Position numbers and translations under genes: made by a program. The notes beneath the pieces are model-generated. The model was not told where the DNA came from. It searched no databases and saw nothing but the letters and a program-made list of their open reading frames with translations. From Gordionus sp. m RMFG-2023 (Eukaryota; Nematomorpha; Gordioida; Chordodea; Parachordodidae), in NCBI RefSeq assembly GCF_954871325.1, contig NC_088777.1, positions 47,841,366-47,905,365 of the forward strand: a stretch of 64,000 nucleotides of DNA, given 5' to 3'. Position 1 is the stretch's first letter, and each line of letters starts with the position of its first letter. Below are positions 11,236 through 23,845 of this stretch, piece by piece.

Positions 11236-11945
11236 TATCAATAGATAAGGTAGTCATCTCAATAGGTAGTCATCTCAATAGATTAGGTAGTCGTCACAAT
11301 AGGTAGTCATATCAATAGATAAGGTAGTCATCTCAATAGGTTAAGCAGTCATCACAATAGGTAGTCATAACAATAGGTAGTCATATCAATAGATAAGGTA
11401 GTCATCTCAGTAGGTAGTCATCTCAATAGATTAAGCAATCATCACAATAGGTAGTCATCACAATAGGTAGTCATCTCAGTAGATTAAGCAATCATCACAA
11501 TAGGTAGTCATCACAATAGGTAGTCATATCAATAGATAAGGTAGTCATCACAATAGGTAGTCATATCAATAGATAAGGTAGTCATCACAATAGGTAGTCA
11601 TATCAATAGATAAGGTAGTCATCTCAATAGGTAGTCATCTCAATAGGTAGTCATCTCTAGGTAGTCATCTCAATAGGTAGTCATCTCAATAGGTAGTCAT
11701 CTCAATAGGTAGTCATCTCAATAGGTAGTCATCTCAATAGGTAGTCATCTCAATAGGTAGTCATCTCAATAGGTAGTCATCTCAATAGGTAGTCATCTCA
11801 ATAGGTAGTCATCTCAATAGGTAGTCATCTCAATAGGTTAAGCAGTTATCACAATAGGTTAAGCAGTCATCACAATAGTAGTCATCACATAGGTAGTCAT
11901 CACAATAGGTAGTCATATCAATAGATAAGGTAGTCATCTCAATAG
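11236..11945 (+). repeat. Minisatellite, 16-bp unit
   Basis: About 40 or more units of GGTAGTCATCTCAATA, with variants (ATCACAATA, ATATCAATAGATAA). The array is most regular at 11,640-11,830 and more mixed towards its ends, as expected from slippage-driven expansion in the centre. It lies in the core of the composite inverted-repeat element. Confidence 0.95.
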
Positions 11946-12019
11946 GTAGCTCACTTTTGTATATGTATATATGAGAATAATATTTGACTATATATTTTTT
12001 TTAAAAAAAACAAGTCATG

Positions 12020-12425
12020 TCAGTAACATTTTTTCTACTAAAAAAATAGTAATAATTTTCTTTTTAAAATATTTAATCTATTTATGTTATAGTTTGAGCT
12101 TGATAATATACTACTTTCTTTATAATATATTTTGGTTTTTTATCCCCACTCAATTAATAATGTCTTAAAATATGGATGCGATAATTTAGAGCCAAATAAT
12201 CAACATTATATTTATCATATAGGAAAATAAATTTCCAGATCTTCTTTATCATCTTGGACAGCTTAAAGTTTGTTAACTCTAAACAATTATTCTGAGTTTC
12301 ATTTCTTGTCATTTATTATATTTTGCATACAAAATAAACTAGCATATAAATAATTAAAACAATACAAGACATATCTAAAAATAATATTTTTAATACAAAA
12401 TCTATTTATTACAGTATAAAATATT
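12020..12425 (-). repeat. Inverted copy of 12,821-13,215
   Basis: Reverse complement of the DNA at 12,821-13,215, with a few per cent divergence and small indels. The two arms of about 400 bp are separated by about 395 bp, giving a large hairpin-capable palindrome. Copy B has only the direct arm (from about 23,034), so this arm belongs to the insertion. Confidence 0.85.
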
Positions 12426-12672
12426 GTTAATTGTGTTGTTTATTCAAATTTGTGAAATAATTTCTTTTGATGTTAATTGAGTATTAATTTAAATATCTAT
12501 TGAAATGTATTTATTTTGATGTTAATTGAGTATTTTAAATATCTATTGAAATGTTTTAGTATATATACTAGTTGATTGTTATACATATTATCATTAATAT
12601 TATTTTATTTTTTAAAAGTAGAAATAAAATTTATTTAAAACAAAATACAATTTAATTATTTCTTGTTTCTTT

Positions 12673-12827
12673 GACCTTTTTTTATGTAAATTGCTAGAAT
12701 TATATAGCTTATGTGGTTTTTAAAAACCATTATCAATTAAGGCATATGAATGAATTAATTAACCTTTTTTATCACTTCTAATTCATTAGACGCAAATTTT
12801 TTTTTATATCAATCATCGAAAATATTT
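12673..12827 (+). repeat. Right direct repeat flanking the composite insertion
   Basis: Repeat of 10,304-10,460, nearly identical to the single copy at 22,884-23,040 in the other duplicate. The highly similar tract shared with copy B begins here. Confidence 0.8.
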
Positions 12828-13216
12828 TATACTGTAATAAATAGATTTTGTATTAAAAATATTATTTTTAGATATGTCTTGTATTGTTTTAATTATTTAT
12901 ATGTTAGTTTATTCTTATGCAAAATATAATAAATGACAAGATATGAAACTCAGAATAATTGTTTAGAGTTAGCAAACTTTAAGCTGTCAAGAAGATCTGG
13001 AAATTTATTTTCCTATGATGATTAATATAATGTTGCTTATTTGGCTCTAAATTATCGCATCCATATTTTAAGACCTTATTAATTGAGTGGGGATAAAAAA
13101 CCAAAATATATTTAAAAGAAAGTAGTATATAATCAAGCTCTAACTATAAAATAAATAGATTAAATATTTTAAAAAGAAAATGATTACTATTTTTTAGTAG
13201 AAAAAATGTTGCTGAG

Positions 13217-13480
13217 TTTAATAATGCATATAATAGTGAGCTGGAGGTTTTAAATTATCTTAAAGACCGTAAAAATTCCATAGAAATACTATTATTATCC
13301 TCTATTAAGGAAATTTTTTTAAAAATATAATATTGCAATACCTGGATCAGCTCCAGTTGAATGATTATTCAGTTTTGGCACAATGTTAACCGAAAGGGCA
13401 AAGGCTTAATTATAAATTATTTGAAATATTGATTATCTTAAAAAATAATGATCAGATTTAATAAACTTTTACCCATTTGT
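13217..13480 (+). pseudogene. hAT transposase relic, C-terminal dimerisation domain (copy A)
   Basis: Visible peptides are NNAYNSELEVLNYLKDRKNS, then IAIPGSAPVE, a stop, and LFSFGTMLTERAKA. This is the hAT family signature (IPxSSAPVERLFS, GxxxTxxR) with the usual Arg codon replaced by TGA, and more stops follow. The match is to the C-terminal hAT dimerisation region. It continues the decayed gene at 9,890-10,300. The same relic lies at 23,430-23,690 in copy B with the same TGA, so decay came before the duplication or the later homogenisation. Confidence 0.85.
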
Positions 13481-13588
13481 AAAATTAATATATCAACTCC
13501 CATTCTAGCCTTCCTTGTGTATACTATGAATAATTATCAAAATTAACTCATCATTAAATATTTTATTCATTAATTTCAATTCCCCATA

Positions 13589-13600
13589 ATATGCGTATGT
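13589..13600 (+). other. Empty target site of the copy-B reverse-transcriptase insertion
   Basis: ATATGCGTATGT occurs once here, between CCCCATA and TATGTTC. In copy B the same 12 bp flank the inserted element on both sides (23,803-23,814 and 27,550-27,561). Confidence 0.9.
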
Positions 13601-16600
13601 TATGTTCTTCATAAATAAATAATAAAAAGTATATTACATACTTAACAATTATAATTTAAATGTAATAATAATTTTATGAAAATTCAACAGAAACATATTT
13701 ATCTTGTAACTTTTTTTATCTTGAATAAGGAATACTTATACACTATCTAAGATCCATTTTTTTATAAAGAATCTGAATCTAGATTCTTTTTATGAGGATC
13801 TGCCAAAGTCTTTAACAACCTACCACTAAAATTAATTATACAACCATCATTTTAATGATTCCTCCTTACTTTATATTCATCACTAGATGGCTCAAAGTAA
13901 GTTGTTACTGTTTGATAATCTTTAGTCTTCAATAGAGGCTAGATAAAAGTGTTATATAAATAATTATAAGATTTATATTTTATAAATAATTCGACAAAAT
14001 TGCAAGAAATTTTAAAATACAACTGGTTTTTCTAAATTTATTAGTTTTCCGGTATTTCAATATCGGAACATGAATGATTAAATTATTAAACATAAACACA
14101 AATGAATATGAAAAAACAAAATTTTTTAGAGATTTATAATTTATTCTTAAATCGTGCTTATCCGATTAAAAACGCAGTCTAAAGCCTGATGTAACATTTA
14201 TTTAACTTAGAACTCGGTTTTTGTTTAGTGGAGGAAAACTGATTGACGAAATAATAAATATTAATTAGGGAATAAATATTAGTAACTCAGGTATCACTTT
14301 CACCAAAACTAATAATCCTAATACATAATATATTCTTAAAATCTGTGTTTTTAATGAACGATTCTTAGAAAGATTCAATGAAAAGTATAAGAAAGGGTTG
14401 AATAAAAAATTAAATTCGTGTAATCAATTTAAACTTATTCTAATCTTGAGAGTCATTATATAAATTTATATAAGGTTAAAAAAAAATTAAAAGCTCTATC
14501 ATTGAATGTATCTTCTTCAATTAAAAAAAAGAGTAATTATTTAATATGGTCTTCATTTTTAAATCTCCAGTTTTAGATCCGAGTGATAGCCCTTCAGTTT
14601 TAATAAGGAAATATTCTAAGAATTCTGTAATTTTTTTGAACGTTCATCGTGAATAGAACCCTGAAAAGTAATTTTTGGGGGGTAGAGCCCGACCCGAGCT
14701 AAACATTTTAATTCCGATCTCGACCCGAGCCCGAACACAACTTTGGTAAAAACTTTGAAATTTTTCACCCCGTTTATTAAACATAAGTATTTCTTCCATA
14801 GTATAGATTTTCCATTTGTATTTTCTTTGGTCTCAAATTAAATTCTAATTTTAGCAGAAATTATTTTTAAATTTAGTATCCATACTATAAATATTTTTTT
14901 TTTAAATTATGAAAATCTGAAGCTATTAAATTGAATAAATCTTACATAAAACAAAAATCATCAATAGCTTAATATTCTAGATTTTATGTTGACTTAATGT
15001 AGAATATTAGTATATATATTTTTTTAACCTGATAAATTATAATGTATGTAAGTAATAGAGTTTTAAGTAGCCACAATACAGATTACGATCATAGGCAATT
15101 GTTGTGAATGGGATATCCGGTAAATTAACAAGTATGAATGCCATTGTGGATCTTATGTGGCATTACTTAGAATCAAATTATTATTAATGATATTTCTAAT
15201 ACTAATGGTGTGTTTTCAACCTTAAACAGCCTAGGAGGACCTAGTTCAAATGCTGCTTAGGCTATGTTAAACAAAAAAATATCGAAGATTAGAACCAGGA
15301 CACAATCTAACTATTGTTATTCTAGTTCAATCATTTTCAAAAATTCGACTAAATAGCCCTAAAAGTAAGAGTAAAAAAACGAAAAAAACAAAAAAGAAAC
15401 AAACGATTAAAACGAAGAAAAAAACAATGCCGCAAAATACTTATAAAAACCAAAATGGGGTTTCCTAATAAAAAATGGTATAAATCTATGTATTCCTTTT
15501 CTCTTATCTTTTAAGTTTTCATTCTGAGTTCCTTTTGCGATTAATTTTTGATTCCGCATATCGCGCAAAAATAGCAGCACACACTTGACATGAATGTAGC
15601 GTTTCGCAAATAGATGGTAGCATTAAATAAATAAATATCTGGGTTTTTAATTTTTTAAAAAAAATATAAATATATATATATTCTTTCAAATTTCTTAACT
15701 AAAGGCCAATAAACATCATATAGCATTAAAAAAAATTACAAAAATGTTTACTTGGTAATATGAGAATAATGTTATAACCTTCAAAAAAAAATTTTTTTTT
15801 AAAAATACATATTTTTTATAGAAGATATCAAACTACCAAAATTGGTTCCAAAGTACTCTCTATTTCTTGCCAATGAAAATAAGTCAATGTAAATTAATTA
15901 TTAATGTTTTAACTTTAATTTTAAAGTTGAAAAAAATTATTAAAATCACAATTTTTAACAGAATACACTTAAAAATTATATATTGACTTGAAAATAAAAG
16001 TTTCCTCTATAATTATATAACAAAATTACTAATATACAAATGCATTTGAAATCGCTGGTAAAAATATATAGAGTTAAAATTTAATATGGTAATAATCTTA
16101 ATTTTTCAATTAGTTTGCTGCAATTATTTTGACTTTTGGTGTCAACTATGGACTGGATATCAACTTTGGTAAAAAAAAAATTGTGTATTTTTAATAACTA
16201 TATACCAAAAAAAAATTATTATTCTTAATTTAGCATTTTAAGCAGAGGAAAATTAAAAAAATTTAACTATTCACAAATATAATATATAATATAAATAGTA
16301 AGCTATTTTTTATTCATAATTAGGCAAAATAAAATTTTAGGCGCAAATTATGAGAATTTTTTTATAAACGAAATCACATCTTGTAACAAATTAAAATATT
16401 ATAGTCCTGGATAATAGATATTTTTGCGGATTTGATCTTAGAAAAATTTCGTAGATATGCTATTTTTAATTTGTTTAAAATAAATCGGATAGTAAAATAA
16501 GATTCGTAATCCTACCATGTATTTAGTATATGCCTATCCTATAAATTGTAAAACATTTTTGTTTCAAATATATTAGTAATTAATAAAAAATCAATTTAAA

Positions 16601-16765
16601 TCCAGAATTGATTCAAATTTCCATTATCAAAATGTTTGAAATTCTACATAAGCAGGATTATAATTTCGGCTAAAACGAAGAGTTTTAAAAAAAATATGCG
16701 CAATTAATTTAATGCGTTTTAATTATACTCTGACTTCAAATAAACTAGAATATAGTTCATATTAA
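13601..16765. other. Non-coding part of copy A
   Basis: No recognisable gene. A CCCGACCCGAGC-rich patch at 14,690-14,730 looks like a decayed hAT MITE end. The segment 15,080-15,250 is a little GC-richer but has no open frame I can name. Copy B (27,660-30,833) matches at about 99%, with poly(A/T) length changes. Confidence 0.5.
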
Positions 16766-17269
16766 AGTTTTCTTATTTTATTACAATATTACAAAGATAT
16801 ATCAAAAGGTGATATTGGACACCATTCTTATAATAAAACTGTAACTACAGGAAAACTTAACACGAATATAACAACATCGATAAGCACTAATATAACAGGA
16901 AAACGAAATCCAGATATTATTAGCACTCATAAAACTCCCAAAACAACTCCAATCCCTGGAAGTTACAAACTGAAAACGAAAAGACGGAAAACTAGGAATA
17001 GTAAACGGAAAACTACTAAACACAGAACTAGAAAGAGTAAACGGAAAACCCACAAAACTACTAAAACACCCAAAACTACTAGAACTCCTACAACTATATC
17101 TAAAGCCACAACTCACACAGTAACGACTACAACCATGATTCCTACAATATTGAATGTCACAACTCACACAATGACGACTACCACCATAATTCCTACAAAT
17201 ATGAGTACTACTACAATTCCGACTACGTATACTGCTCCTACAACTATGATCACTTCCCCCATTGGTTAA
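16766..17269 (+). CDS. Thr-rich, mucin-like terminal exon (copy A)
   Basis: An open frame of 167 codons runs from the TAA at 16,763 to TAA at 17,267, followed at once by in-frame TAA and TAG. The N-terminal part has TN-I-T glycosylation-like sites, the middle is Lys/Arg-rich (KTKRRKTRNSKRKT) and the last 70 residues are more than one third Thr (HTVTTTTMIPT, TMTTTTIIPT). There is no early Met, so I read it as the last exon of a spliced gene or a secreted mucin-like protein fragment. AATAAA at 17,311-17,316 is well placed as a poly(A) signal. The paralogue at 30,834-31,334 keeps the frame despite a 3-bp deletion, which argues for coding. The opposite-strand frame (16,802-17,167) is its shadow. 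Upstream exons were not found. Confidence 0.5.
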   Translation, partial: SFLILLQYYKDISKGDIGHHSYNKTVTTGKLNTNITTSISTNITGKRNPDIISTHKTPKTTPIPGSYKLKTKRRKTRNSKRKTTKHRTRKSKRKTHKTTKTPKTTRTPTTISKATTHTVTTTTMIPTILNVTTHTMTTTTIIPTNMSTTTIPTTYTAPTTMITSPIG

Positions 17270-17310
17270 TAATAGTTATAAGCCCTAATTTACGTAAAAA
17301 AAATTATTTG

Positions 17311-17316
17311 AATAAA
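17311..17316 (+). terminator. Candidate poly(A) signal
   Basis: AATAAA 42 bases after the TAA of the Thr-rich frame, conserved in copy B at 31,368-31,373. Chance occurrence is not negligible in this base composition. Confidence 0.35.
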
Positions 17317-18796
17317 GAATATGTCTGTTTATTATATTAAATACTCTCTTAAACATTATATAAAATATTGACACATAGTAGTAATAATTATATTTATTTT
17401 TACAATTCTTTCATGTCAATTGTCCCATAAATTGTTATATATTTATGTTATAATTTTTAAACATTTATTAATATTATTATTTTAAAATAAAATTTATTAT
17501 ATCTGAACATTTTAAACAAGGCAATATTATATTATTCATCGTGAAATGTAAATTTTATTGCATTGTACACTCAAAAATAGATAAAGAAATTTCTAAGATT
17601 ACAAATATAAACTCATATTTTGCAACTATAATCAAACAAATATATTTCTCTATTTATAATTTATAACTTATATTGAAATCAAGTGGATTATATAAGTACA
17701 ATTGTATATGGTATTCAAATACATTAGCATGTAAAATGAGGGTAAATCTATTTGGCATTAAACATTATTTTTTTATGTATTTTTCTTAAAATATAAGATA
17801 GCATCGTAAACTATCTATCAAAAAAAATTTGTTTCCGTGTAGCACGTGTGGCTCAGACGCTGAAGACTTTGAAGCGCCCAGTAAGTTTTGATCTAAGTTC
17901 TATTTCAGAGGAGAAGACAAGTTTTTTATGAAGCATAACAAGGTATTTCCATGTTAAGGGATAATTACATGACAGCCCGTATGTGTGGGCGGTAAGACAA
18001 ATACCCCACTCCCCTTCAGAAGCCAAAAATTGCAGATACTAGATAAAATATTAATGATGCATATAATATCTTATCGCAAATATTTTAAAATTTTATTTTT
18101 TAATTCAAGGCAGAATTTGAATATGCTATTAATTTATTTTATGATATAATATAGATTTCAAATTTTTCTTGGCATAATATATCTAACATTTTCTCCAAAA
18201 TCATTTAAACTTTTCCACTGCAAAACTAAAGTAAAATATTTCAAAAAAATTGACATCATATTGGTTGAGACTCAATAGCTGAAAGCATTATATTATAACT
18301 TGAGGAAATTAAGGCAAATGTAGATGACGAATTTCATCGATTATATGTCATGTGTTTACTTCGACTCGCAGCAAGGCCAGATGATCGTTCCAATATAGTG
18401 TTAGTCAACGAATACTCTAAAATAAATCTTATCTCCCTCTTCTATATTTTTATCACTAAAATGAATGACGGTTCTTGATTAATGCGAAAATGATAAATTT
18501 GGGTATTATTAGCGCAGAATTTTTCGAATCTATTTCAAATCTTGTTAGAGAAACATCAAATATTTGACAGATTTTTATTTTGAGGATGTTAAAGTATCCC
18601 ATAATTTATTACTAACTAAATGCAAACTATGGTATAAAAGGTTTCCAAAAAATTCTATAAATGTTTCGCAAAATTTCAAACACAATTTAGATTATTTTAG
18701 TGTATAAAAATTATTATATATTTTTCCACCAATGAAATAGCATTTTAACGATAATGACTTAAGAACAGTGTTATTAAACGTCTCGATATTAGCCGA
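17317..18796. other. Non-coding part of copy A with a weak tRNA-like patch
   Basis: No gene seen. The segment 17,841-17,930 (CACGTGTGGCTCAGACGCTG and following) carries an A-box-like word, but the B-box position is degenerate. It could be a very old tRNA-derived SINE. Confidence 0.35.
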
Positions 18797-18937
18797 TTTT
18801 TAAAAACGGCCAACTCAATATTTTCTATACCTTGAAATTTTGCTAATAGATGTCCGAATCCTTGTTCTTCAGGCTTACAATATATTTTTCTGAATAATAT
18901 ATTGAGTTTCCCCATTGAACCGTTTAACAACAACACC
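18797..18937. mobile_element. Small MITE-like inverted repeat (copy A)
   Basis: The left end AAAAACGGCCAACTCAATAT and the right end, read inward (AAACGGTTCA then ACTCAATATATT), are related. A better preserved member of the same type lies at 37,455-37,612. The overlapping minus frame 18,745-19,026 is not conserved in copy B, where frameshifts break it, so I do not call it a gene. Confidence 0.4.
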
Positions 18938-21395
18938 GAAAAGTAATACCTCTGAAAATTGATTAAATTAGCGTATCCCTTCTTAATATAAATTATATTG
19001 TTTAAATCATGACAAAACAAAAACAACCAAAACTTTCAGCTAGACCGTTTAACTTATTTGATATGCTATTAAACACAGCGCACTCAATCAACCTTGATAA
19101 AAACTTTATTAATAGTTTTTACAAAAATAATATTTGCCACTACTTGGAAAAATATATATTCGTCCTTGAGCGTAATCTCTATGTTAAATTTTATGTCAAA
19201 GAAATGAAAAGTTAGAGAAATAAAAATATTTATTTTTTACTCATCCATCCATCCATTCTATTTTTTTTATTAATAAAATAGATTTTGTTTTATTTTTTAG
19301 TATTCAAATTTTTTTTTTATTTTCGTCCAAATCCTAGGTAGATCTCTTCTTATATTTAAAAGAAATCCCCAAGGTCGATCTATTTTAGCTTAAATGAAAT
19401 ACTGCTAAATTTTTAGTGTATAAATGGTTGATCCTAACGCTTAACAATATATAAATGAATTCTTCTTTATTTAATGACGAGTAGAATATTTCCCATTTAT
19501 TTATAGATTAATTAGAAAAATAGCCTCTTTTATGAAGTGTGAATCATAAATTTACCTTTATTTTGATGAGAAGCGATTTCCTAGACTTCTTATTATTTAT
19601 AAAAATATTGAATTATATATTTAGTACTTTCAATATGATATTTTTAATATATTACATAATAATATTGCCATTATGTACATATTAGAAAATCTTTTAGGCC
19701 GTGTCCTAGTCAGCTAAAACTAAATAGCCAAAAAAGCAAATGAAAATTATTTTAAAAAAAAACACAAAAAACTACAATAAACAAATAAAAGAAAGAAAAA
19801 AAAAACTTAACCAAAAAAATACAAAATAGAAAGACAAAAAAACGAGAATGAAATACATAAAATAACAATGCCACCATATACTTAAAACAAATCAAAAGAG
19901 AGTGTCTTTATTCAAACACATTTTAGCATACTAAAAAGAAATTAATTATCCAAATTAAGCAGACGCAGGACACATCATTAGACTACATTTTTAGACTAAT
20001 TTATAATAATAAAAAAATATATAATCTGGCTAGGGTTTTATATTGTATAGGAATATATCGAAGATATAAGTTGGAAAACACTGCGAGAAAGGGGTAAAAC
20101 GATTGACGGAGTAACAATAATAACGCGAATAATTTTTTAACTCTTAAGCTTAAAAACCTTAAATTTTTTGTAAAGATGTATTATATCAAATATCTTACCT
20201 ATATTTATCTTTTGGAAAACTTTCTGGTTTGAAATATTTTCCCAAAAAACCGTTTTTTACCATAAAATAATAAAAATTCACCCGTAGTTTAATTTTCTTT
20301 TATCAGGCTCATAATTTAAAAACTTGTATAGATATTCATCAGAGCTATAAAATAAAATTTATCGGATATCTAATAGTTTAACTAGAAGACACTCAATTTG
20401 TATAACATATATTACGTTTAGGTAAATTTATGGGTTAAACGGTTAAAATGTTCCATCTGATTGATGTTGTAAAAAGATAATTTTTAAATATTTATGTTTA
20501 CAACTACAACATATAAAAAGATTTTTAACAAAATGTAGTATAAATCTTAAAAATAGTGGCAAAGTAGAGTAATTTATACGTATAAATAATGCATGCCTAA
20601 AATGAACACACTCAAAATGTGCATTTTCTGGTAAATATTTTTACATTTTCATATTGTATTGTATTGTTTATAAATTGCAATATTTTATTATATAAAATAA
20701 TAAAGTTTGCTTAATTTTATCTAAACTTCTTTACTCTAATACTTAGAGTAATTTTTCCCTAGGTATACGCTAAATGGCTAAAATGCGATACTTTGCCTAA
20801 TATATCATAGCTCCCAAAGTTATACATACATTTTTATAAATTTTGTAGACAAGGTATTTGGCTATATATAAATATATAATTTGTTCAATTATATTTTTTT
20901 TCAAAATTTTATAAATATATTTCATTTTATTTTTCCAAATAAAAACAATCAAGACAAATTGAAATTTTTTTTTTATAATAAAAGTTTTAAATATTTATAC
21001 TAAGTATGTGTAAAGATAGGGTTAGAACTAAGTTGGTTAATTGTTTTAACAATATTCCTATGTTTGATGAATAAATTTCATATTATCGAAAGTATTCTGC
21101 TACCAAGTTAAATTATCTATTTATTTATCCAACTTTCCTGCCATTAGCCAAACACCCAATTACGTTTTTTCCCCTTAATTTGGAACTGGCTTTTAGTATA
21201 GTGAACATAGGAACCTGAGTTCCAATGCGATACTTGACACCTAAATCAAATTACAGGGAAATTCGGAGGATTTAAATAAAATAAAACAGGATGGAAATTT
21301 GACCTAGAAAATCAATTATAATTTGCACGCCAAATCTGACGTTCAATTAAATTATGTGTATAGAATGACCATAATCTATTCAGTTTTCGAGCCTC
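18938..21395. other. End of copy A and the spacer between copies
   Basis: No gene recognised. The 68-codon frame at 19,009-19,215 shares only its first half with the copy at 33,059, because an indel shifts the rest. Copy A ends near 20,908. The 490 bp up to 21,395 are absent from the duplicate and hold nothing I recognise. Confidence 0.45.
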
Positions 21396-21501
21396 TATAG
21401 ACATAGACTTTAAAAATGATTTGTAAATGTCGTCAATATGATTAACCAAAAAATATCCGATGACACTAATGGATTTATAAAAGATTTTATTAAGCCAAAC
21501 C

Positions 21502-21976
21502 TATATCATGCCTTTATAGCTTGTAAGCCGGATTGGGATTGAAAATAAACACTTTTTAATAGCCGTAAACTACATATTTATAAGTATCCCCTATATAATA
21601 TCCCTAGCCACCTCTAAATATAATTTAAAATACAAGATGCACAATACCTTGATTAGTGAGGCAACTTTGGAGAATGGTTTTCCGAGATCTCCTGGTTCGG
21701 CATAGGTAGAATAGAGTGACCGGTATGGGGGAAATTGTTAGTTAAGGTAAAATGTAAGGAAAGAAATAGAATATTCGAATTTTATAGTTGAAATCGACAT
21801 GTGACTAAATTAAGCCCAAAATTGGTATTCCTAGTTAAGGTAATTGGTGTGGGAAGCAATTGTTTGTGAGAAGATCTGTATGGCCAAGATACGAAATACC
21901 TTAGAAGCCTACTAATATTACCAGTATATATAATTTATATTTACTATAAAATATTAAAGGTTCCTGAAATAAAGAT
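21502..21976. other. Inverted counterpart of 8,846-9,351
   Basis: Reverse complement of the copy-A segment, with about 90-95% identity and several small deletions. The neighbouring sequence on both sides is in direct orientation. Confidence 0.85.
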
Positions 21977-22439
21977 AAATATTATAAATTAAAAAAAATT
22001 GCATGAAATTTAGTCAATTATTGTTGATTTATTTTTAGTGTATTTTTTATGTTTAAAAACAGTATAATATCTAGAAAAATTGATATTATATAAATTATTC
22101 GAAATAAAAATTTTTGGCCTTTAATAGTAATTGCAACTTAGTGGAAGGGCTTTTATATTGGTGCCGTTACCTAGATCCTTATCCCCGGTAATTGTGGCTT
22201 ACCAAAACTCAAAGGTTTAGAAAAAAATTTTTATATATACATTTAAAATAAAAATTATATACAAGGCAGTGGACTTATAATTTTTTTTTGTTAATTAAAA
22301 TAAACGAGGGTTTTTAATTTTAATTATAATAATATGCGTGTTTCTTCCTTAATGGTTTTAATTATAAACTATATAATTAACAATTTAACTACAGTAGCTT
22401 TGTTCTTCATAATATATATATAATATATACTTTATAATT

Positions 22440-22790
22440 AGTAAATCTGAATCTGTTTCTGTTAGTAAAATGCAGAATAATAATTGGAATTAAATATAAT
22501 ATTCAAGAAACTGAAGAAACAGATGAAAAATGTTAATACATGGGTATGGAAAAAATATCAAAGGTCTTCTAAGATAAGAGAGTTAACAAAATGTAATCAG
22601 TACAAATTTACATGCATAACTAGATGGATGAGCCTATATGATAATATGACTTCACTGTTAAAATATAAATCACAATTAAATTAATTATCTGAAACAATTG
22701 AACGTCCCATTTTTAAAGAATTTGATATTGCTAACATTAAGGAACATTGTAAGGTTTTAAGCCTTATATAGACAAACTACAAGGGCAGAG
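22440..22790 (+). pseudogene. hAT transposase relic, N-proximal part (copy B)
   Basis: A 66-codon piece remains open (22,484-22,684). It contains WVWKKYQRSSKIRELTKCNQ and CITRWMSLYDNMTSLLKYK. The TRW-S-dM block fits hAT transposases just inside the catalytic region. The reading breaks after YKSQLN. Downstream peptides (CPIFKEFDI, then EHCKVLSLI) show that the coding similarity once continued. No zinc finger, TIR or target duplication could be assigned. Confidence 0.7.
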
Positions 22791-23429
22791 TAGTATATAT
22801 ATGGAGAATTAAGGTAAACTTAAAAATTCAAGTTTACAATATTGAATAACTAAAATGGTAAAAGAGACTTATATTAGTTTCATGACCTTTTTTTTATGTA
22901 AATTGCTAGAATTATATAGCTTATGTGGTTTTTAAAAACCATTATCAATTAAGGCATATGAATGAATTAATTAACCTTTTTTATCACTTCTAATTCATTT
23001 AGACGCAAATTTTTTTTTATATCAATCATCGAAAATATTTTATACTGTAATAAATAGATTTTGTATTAAAAATATTATTTTTAGATATGTCTTGTATTGT
23101 TTTAATTATTTATATGTTAGTTTATTCTTATGCAAAATATAATAAATGACAAGATATGAAACTCAGAATAATTGTTTAGAGTTAGCAAACTTTAAGCTGT
23201 CAAGAAGATCTGGAAATTTATTTTCCTATGATGATTAATATAATGTTGCTTATTTGGCTCTAAATTATCGCATCCATATTTTAAGACCTTATTAATTGAG
23301 TGGGGATAAAAAACCAAAATATATTTAAAAGAAAGTAGTATATAATCAAGCTCTAACTATAAAATAAATAGATTAAATATTTTAAAAAGAAAATGATTAC
23401 TATTTTTTAGTAGAAAAAATGTTACTGAG

Positions 23430-23690
23430 TTTAATAATGCATATAATAGTGAGCTGGAGGTTTTAAATTATCTTAAAGACCGTAAAAATTCCATAGAAAT
23501 ACTATTATTATCTTCTATTAAGGAAATTTTTTTAAAAATATATTATTGCAATAACTGGATCAGCTCCAGTTGAATGATTATTCAGTTTTGGCACAATGTT
23601 AACCGAAAGGGCAAAGGCTTAATTATAAATTATTTGAAATATTGATTATCTTAAAAAATAATGATCAGATTTAATAAACTTTTACCCATT
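23430..23690 (+). pseudogene. hAT transposase relic, dimerisation domain (copy B)
   Basis: Same motif series as copy A: SELEVLNYLKDRKNS, ITGSAPVE-like, stop, LFSFGTMLTERAKA. The TGA at the conserved Arg is shared with copy A. About 640 bp of AT-rich non-coding DNA (22,790-23,430) interrupts the expected gene, which suggests an older insertion or loss before the duplication. Confidence 0.8.
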
Positions 23691-23845
23691 TGTAAAATTA
23701 ATATATCAACTCCCATTCTAGCCTTCCTTGTGTATACTATGAATGGATTATCAAAATTAACTCATCATTAAATATTTTATTCATTAATTTCAATTCCCCA
23801 TAATATGCGTATGTCAAATTATAATATATTCCAAAAACTATCTCT

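Larger units (their letters stand above)
10461..12672. mobile_element. Composite inverted-repeat element with captured DNA and minisatellite
   Basis: Absent from copy B. The left arm (10,461-10,935) and right arm (12,426-12,672) are inverted copies whose outer ends read AAAGAAACAAGAAAT. The left arm has about 225 bp that the right lacks. In order, the interior holds a GC-richer unique segment (10,936-11,235), a 16-bp minisatellite (11,236-11,945) and an inverted copy of the neighbouring hAT-flank DNA (12,020-12,425). No transposase frame was found; the 65-codon frame at 11,971-12,168 is low-complexity. It resembles a foldback or Pack-type TIR element that picked up other DNA. It is flanked by direct repeats of about 155 bp instead of a short target duplication. 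Confidence 0.7.
8704..20908. repeat. Segmental duplication, copy A
   Basis: Collinear with copy B at 21,396-34,877 except for three changes. A 0.5-kb segment (8,846-9,351) is inverted relative to copy B. Copy A carries a 2.2-kb insertion at 10,461-12,672. Copy B carries a 3.75-kb insertion at 23,815-27,549. By eye, identity is about 92-95% in the outer parts (8.7-10.46 kb and 18.9-20.9 kb) but about 98-99% across 12.67-18.86 kb. The left boundary begins AGACATAGACTTTAAAAATG. The right boundary falls in a run reading TTTTTCAAAATTTTAT. Confidence 0.9.

Noticed and set aside
11236-11945. CRISPR-like array
   Set aside because: Units of 16 bp follow each other with no unique spacers. This is a minisatellite in eukaryotic DNA.
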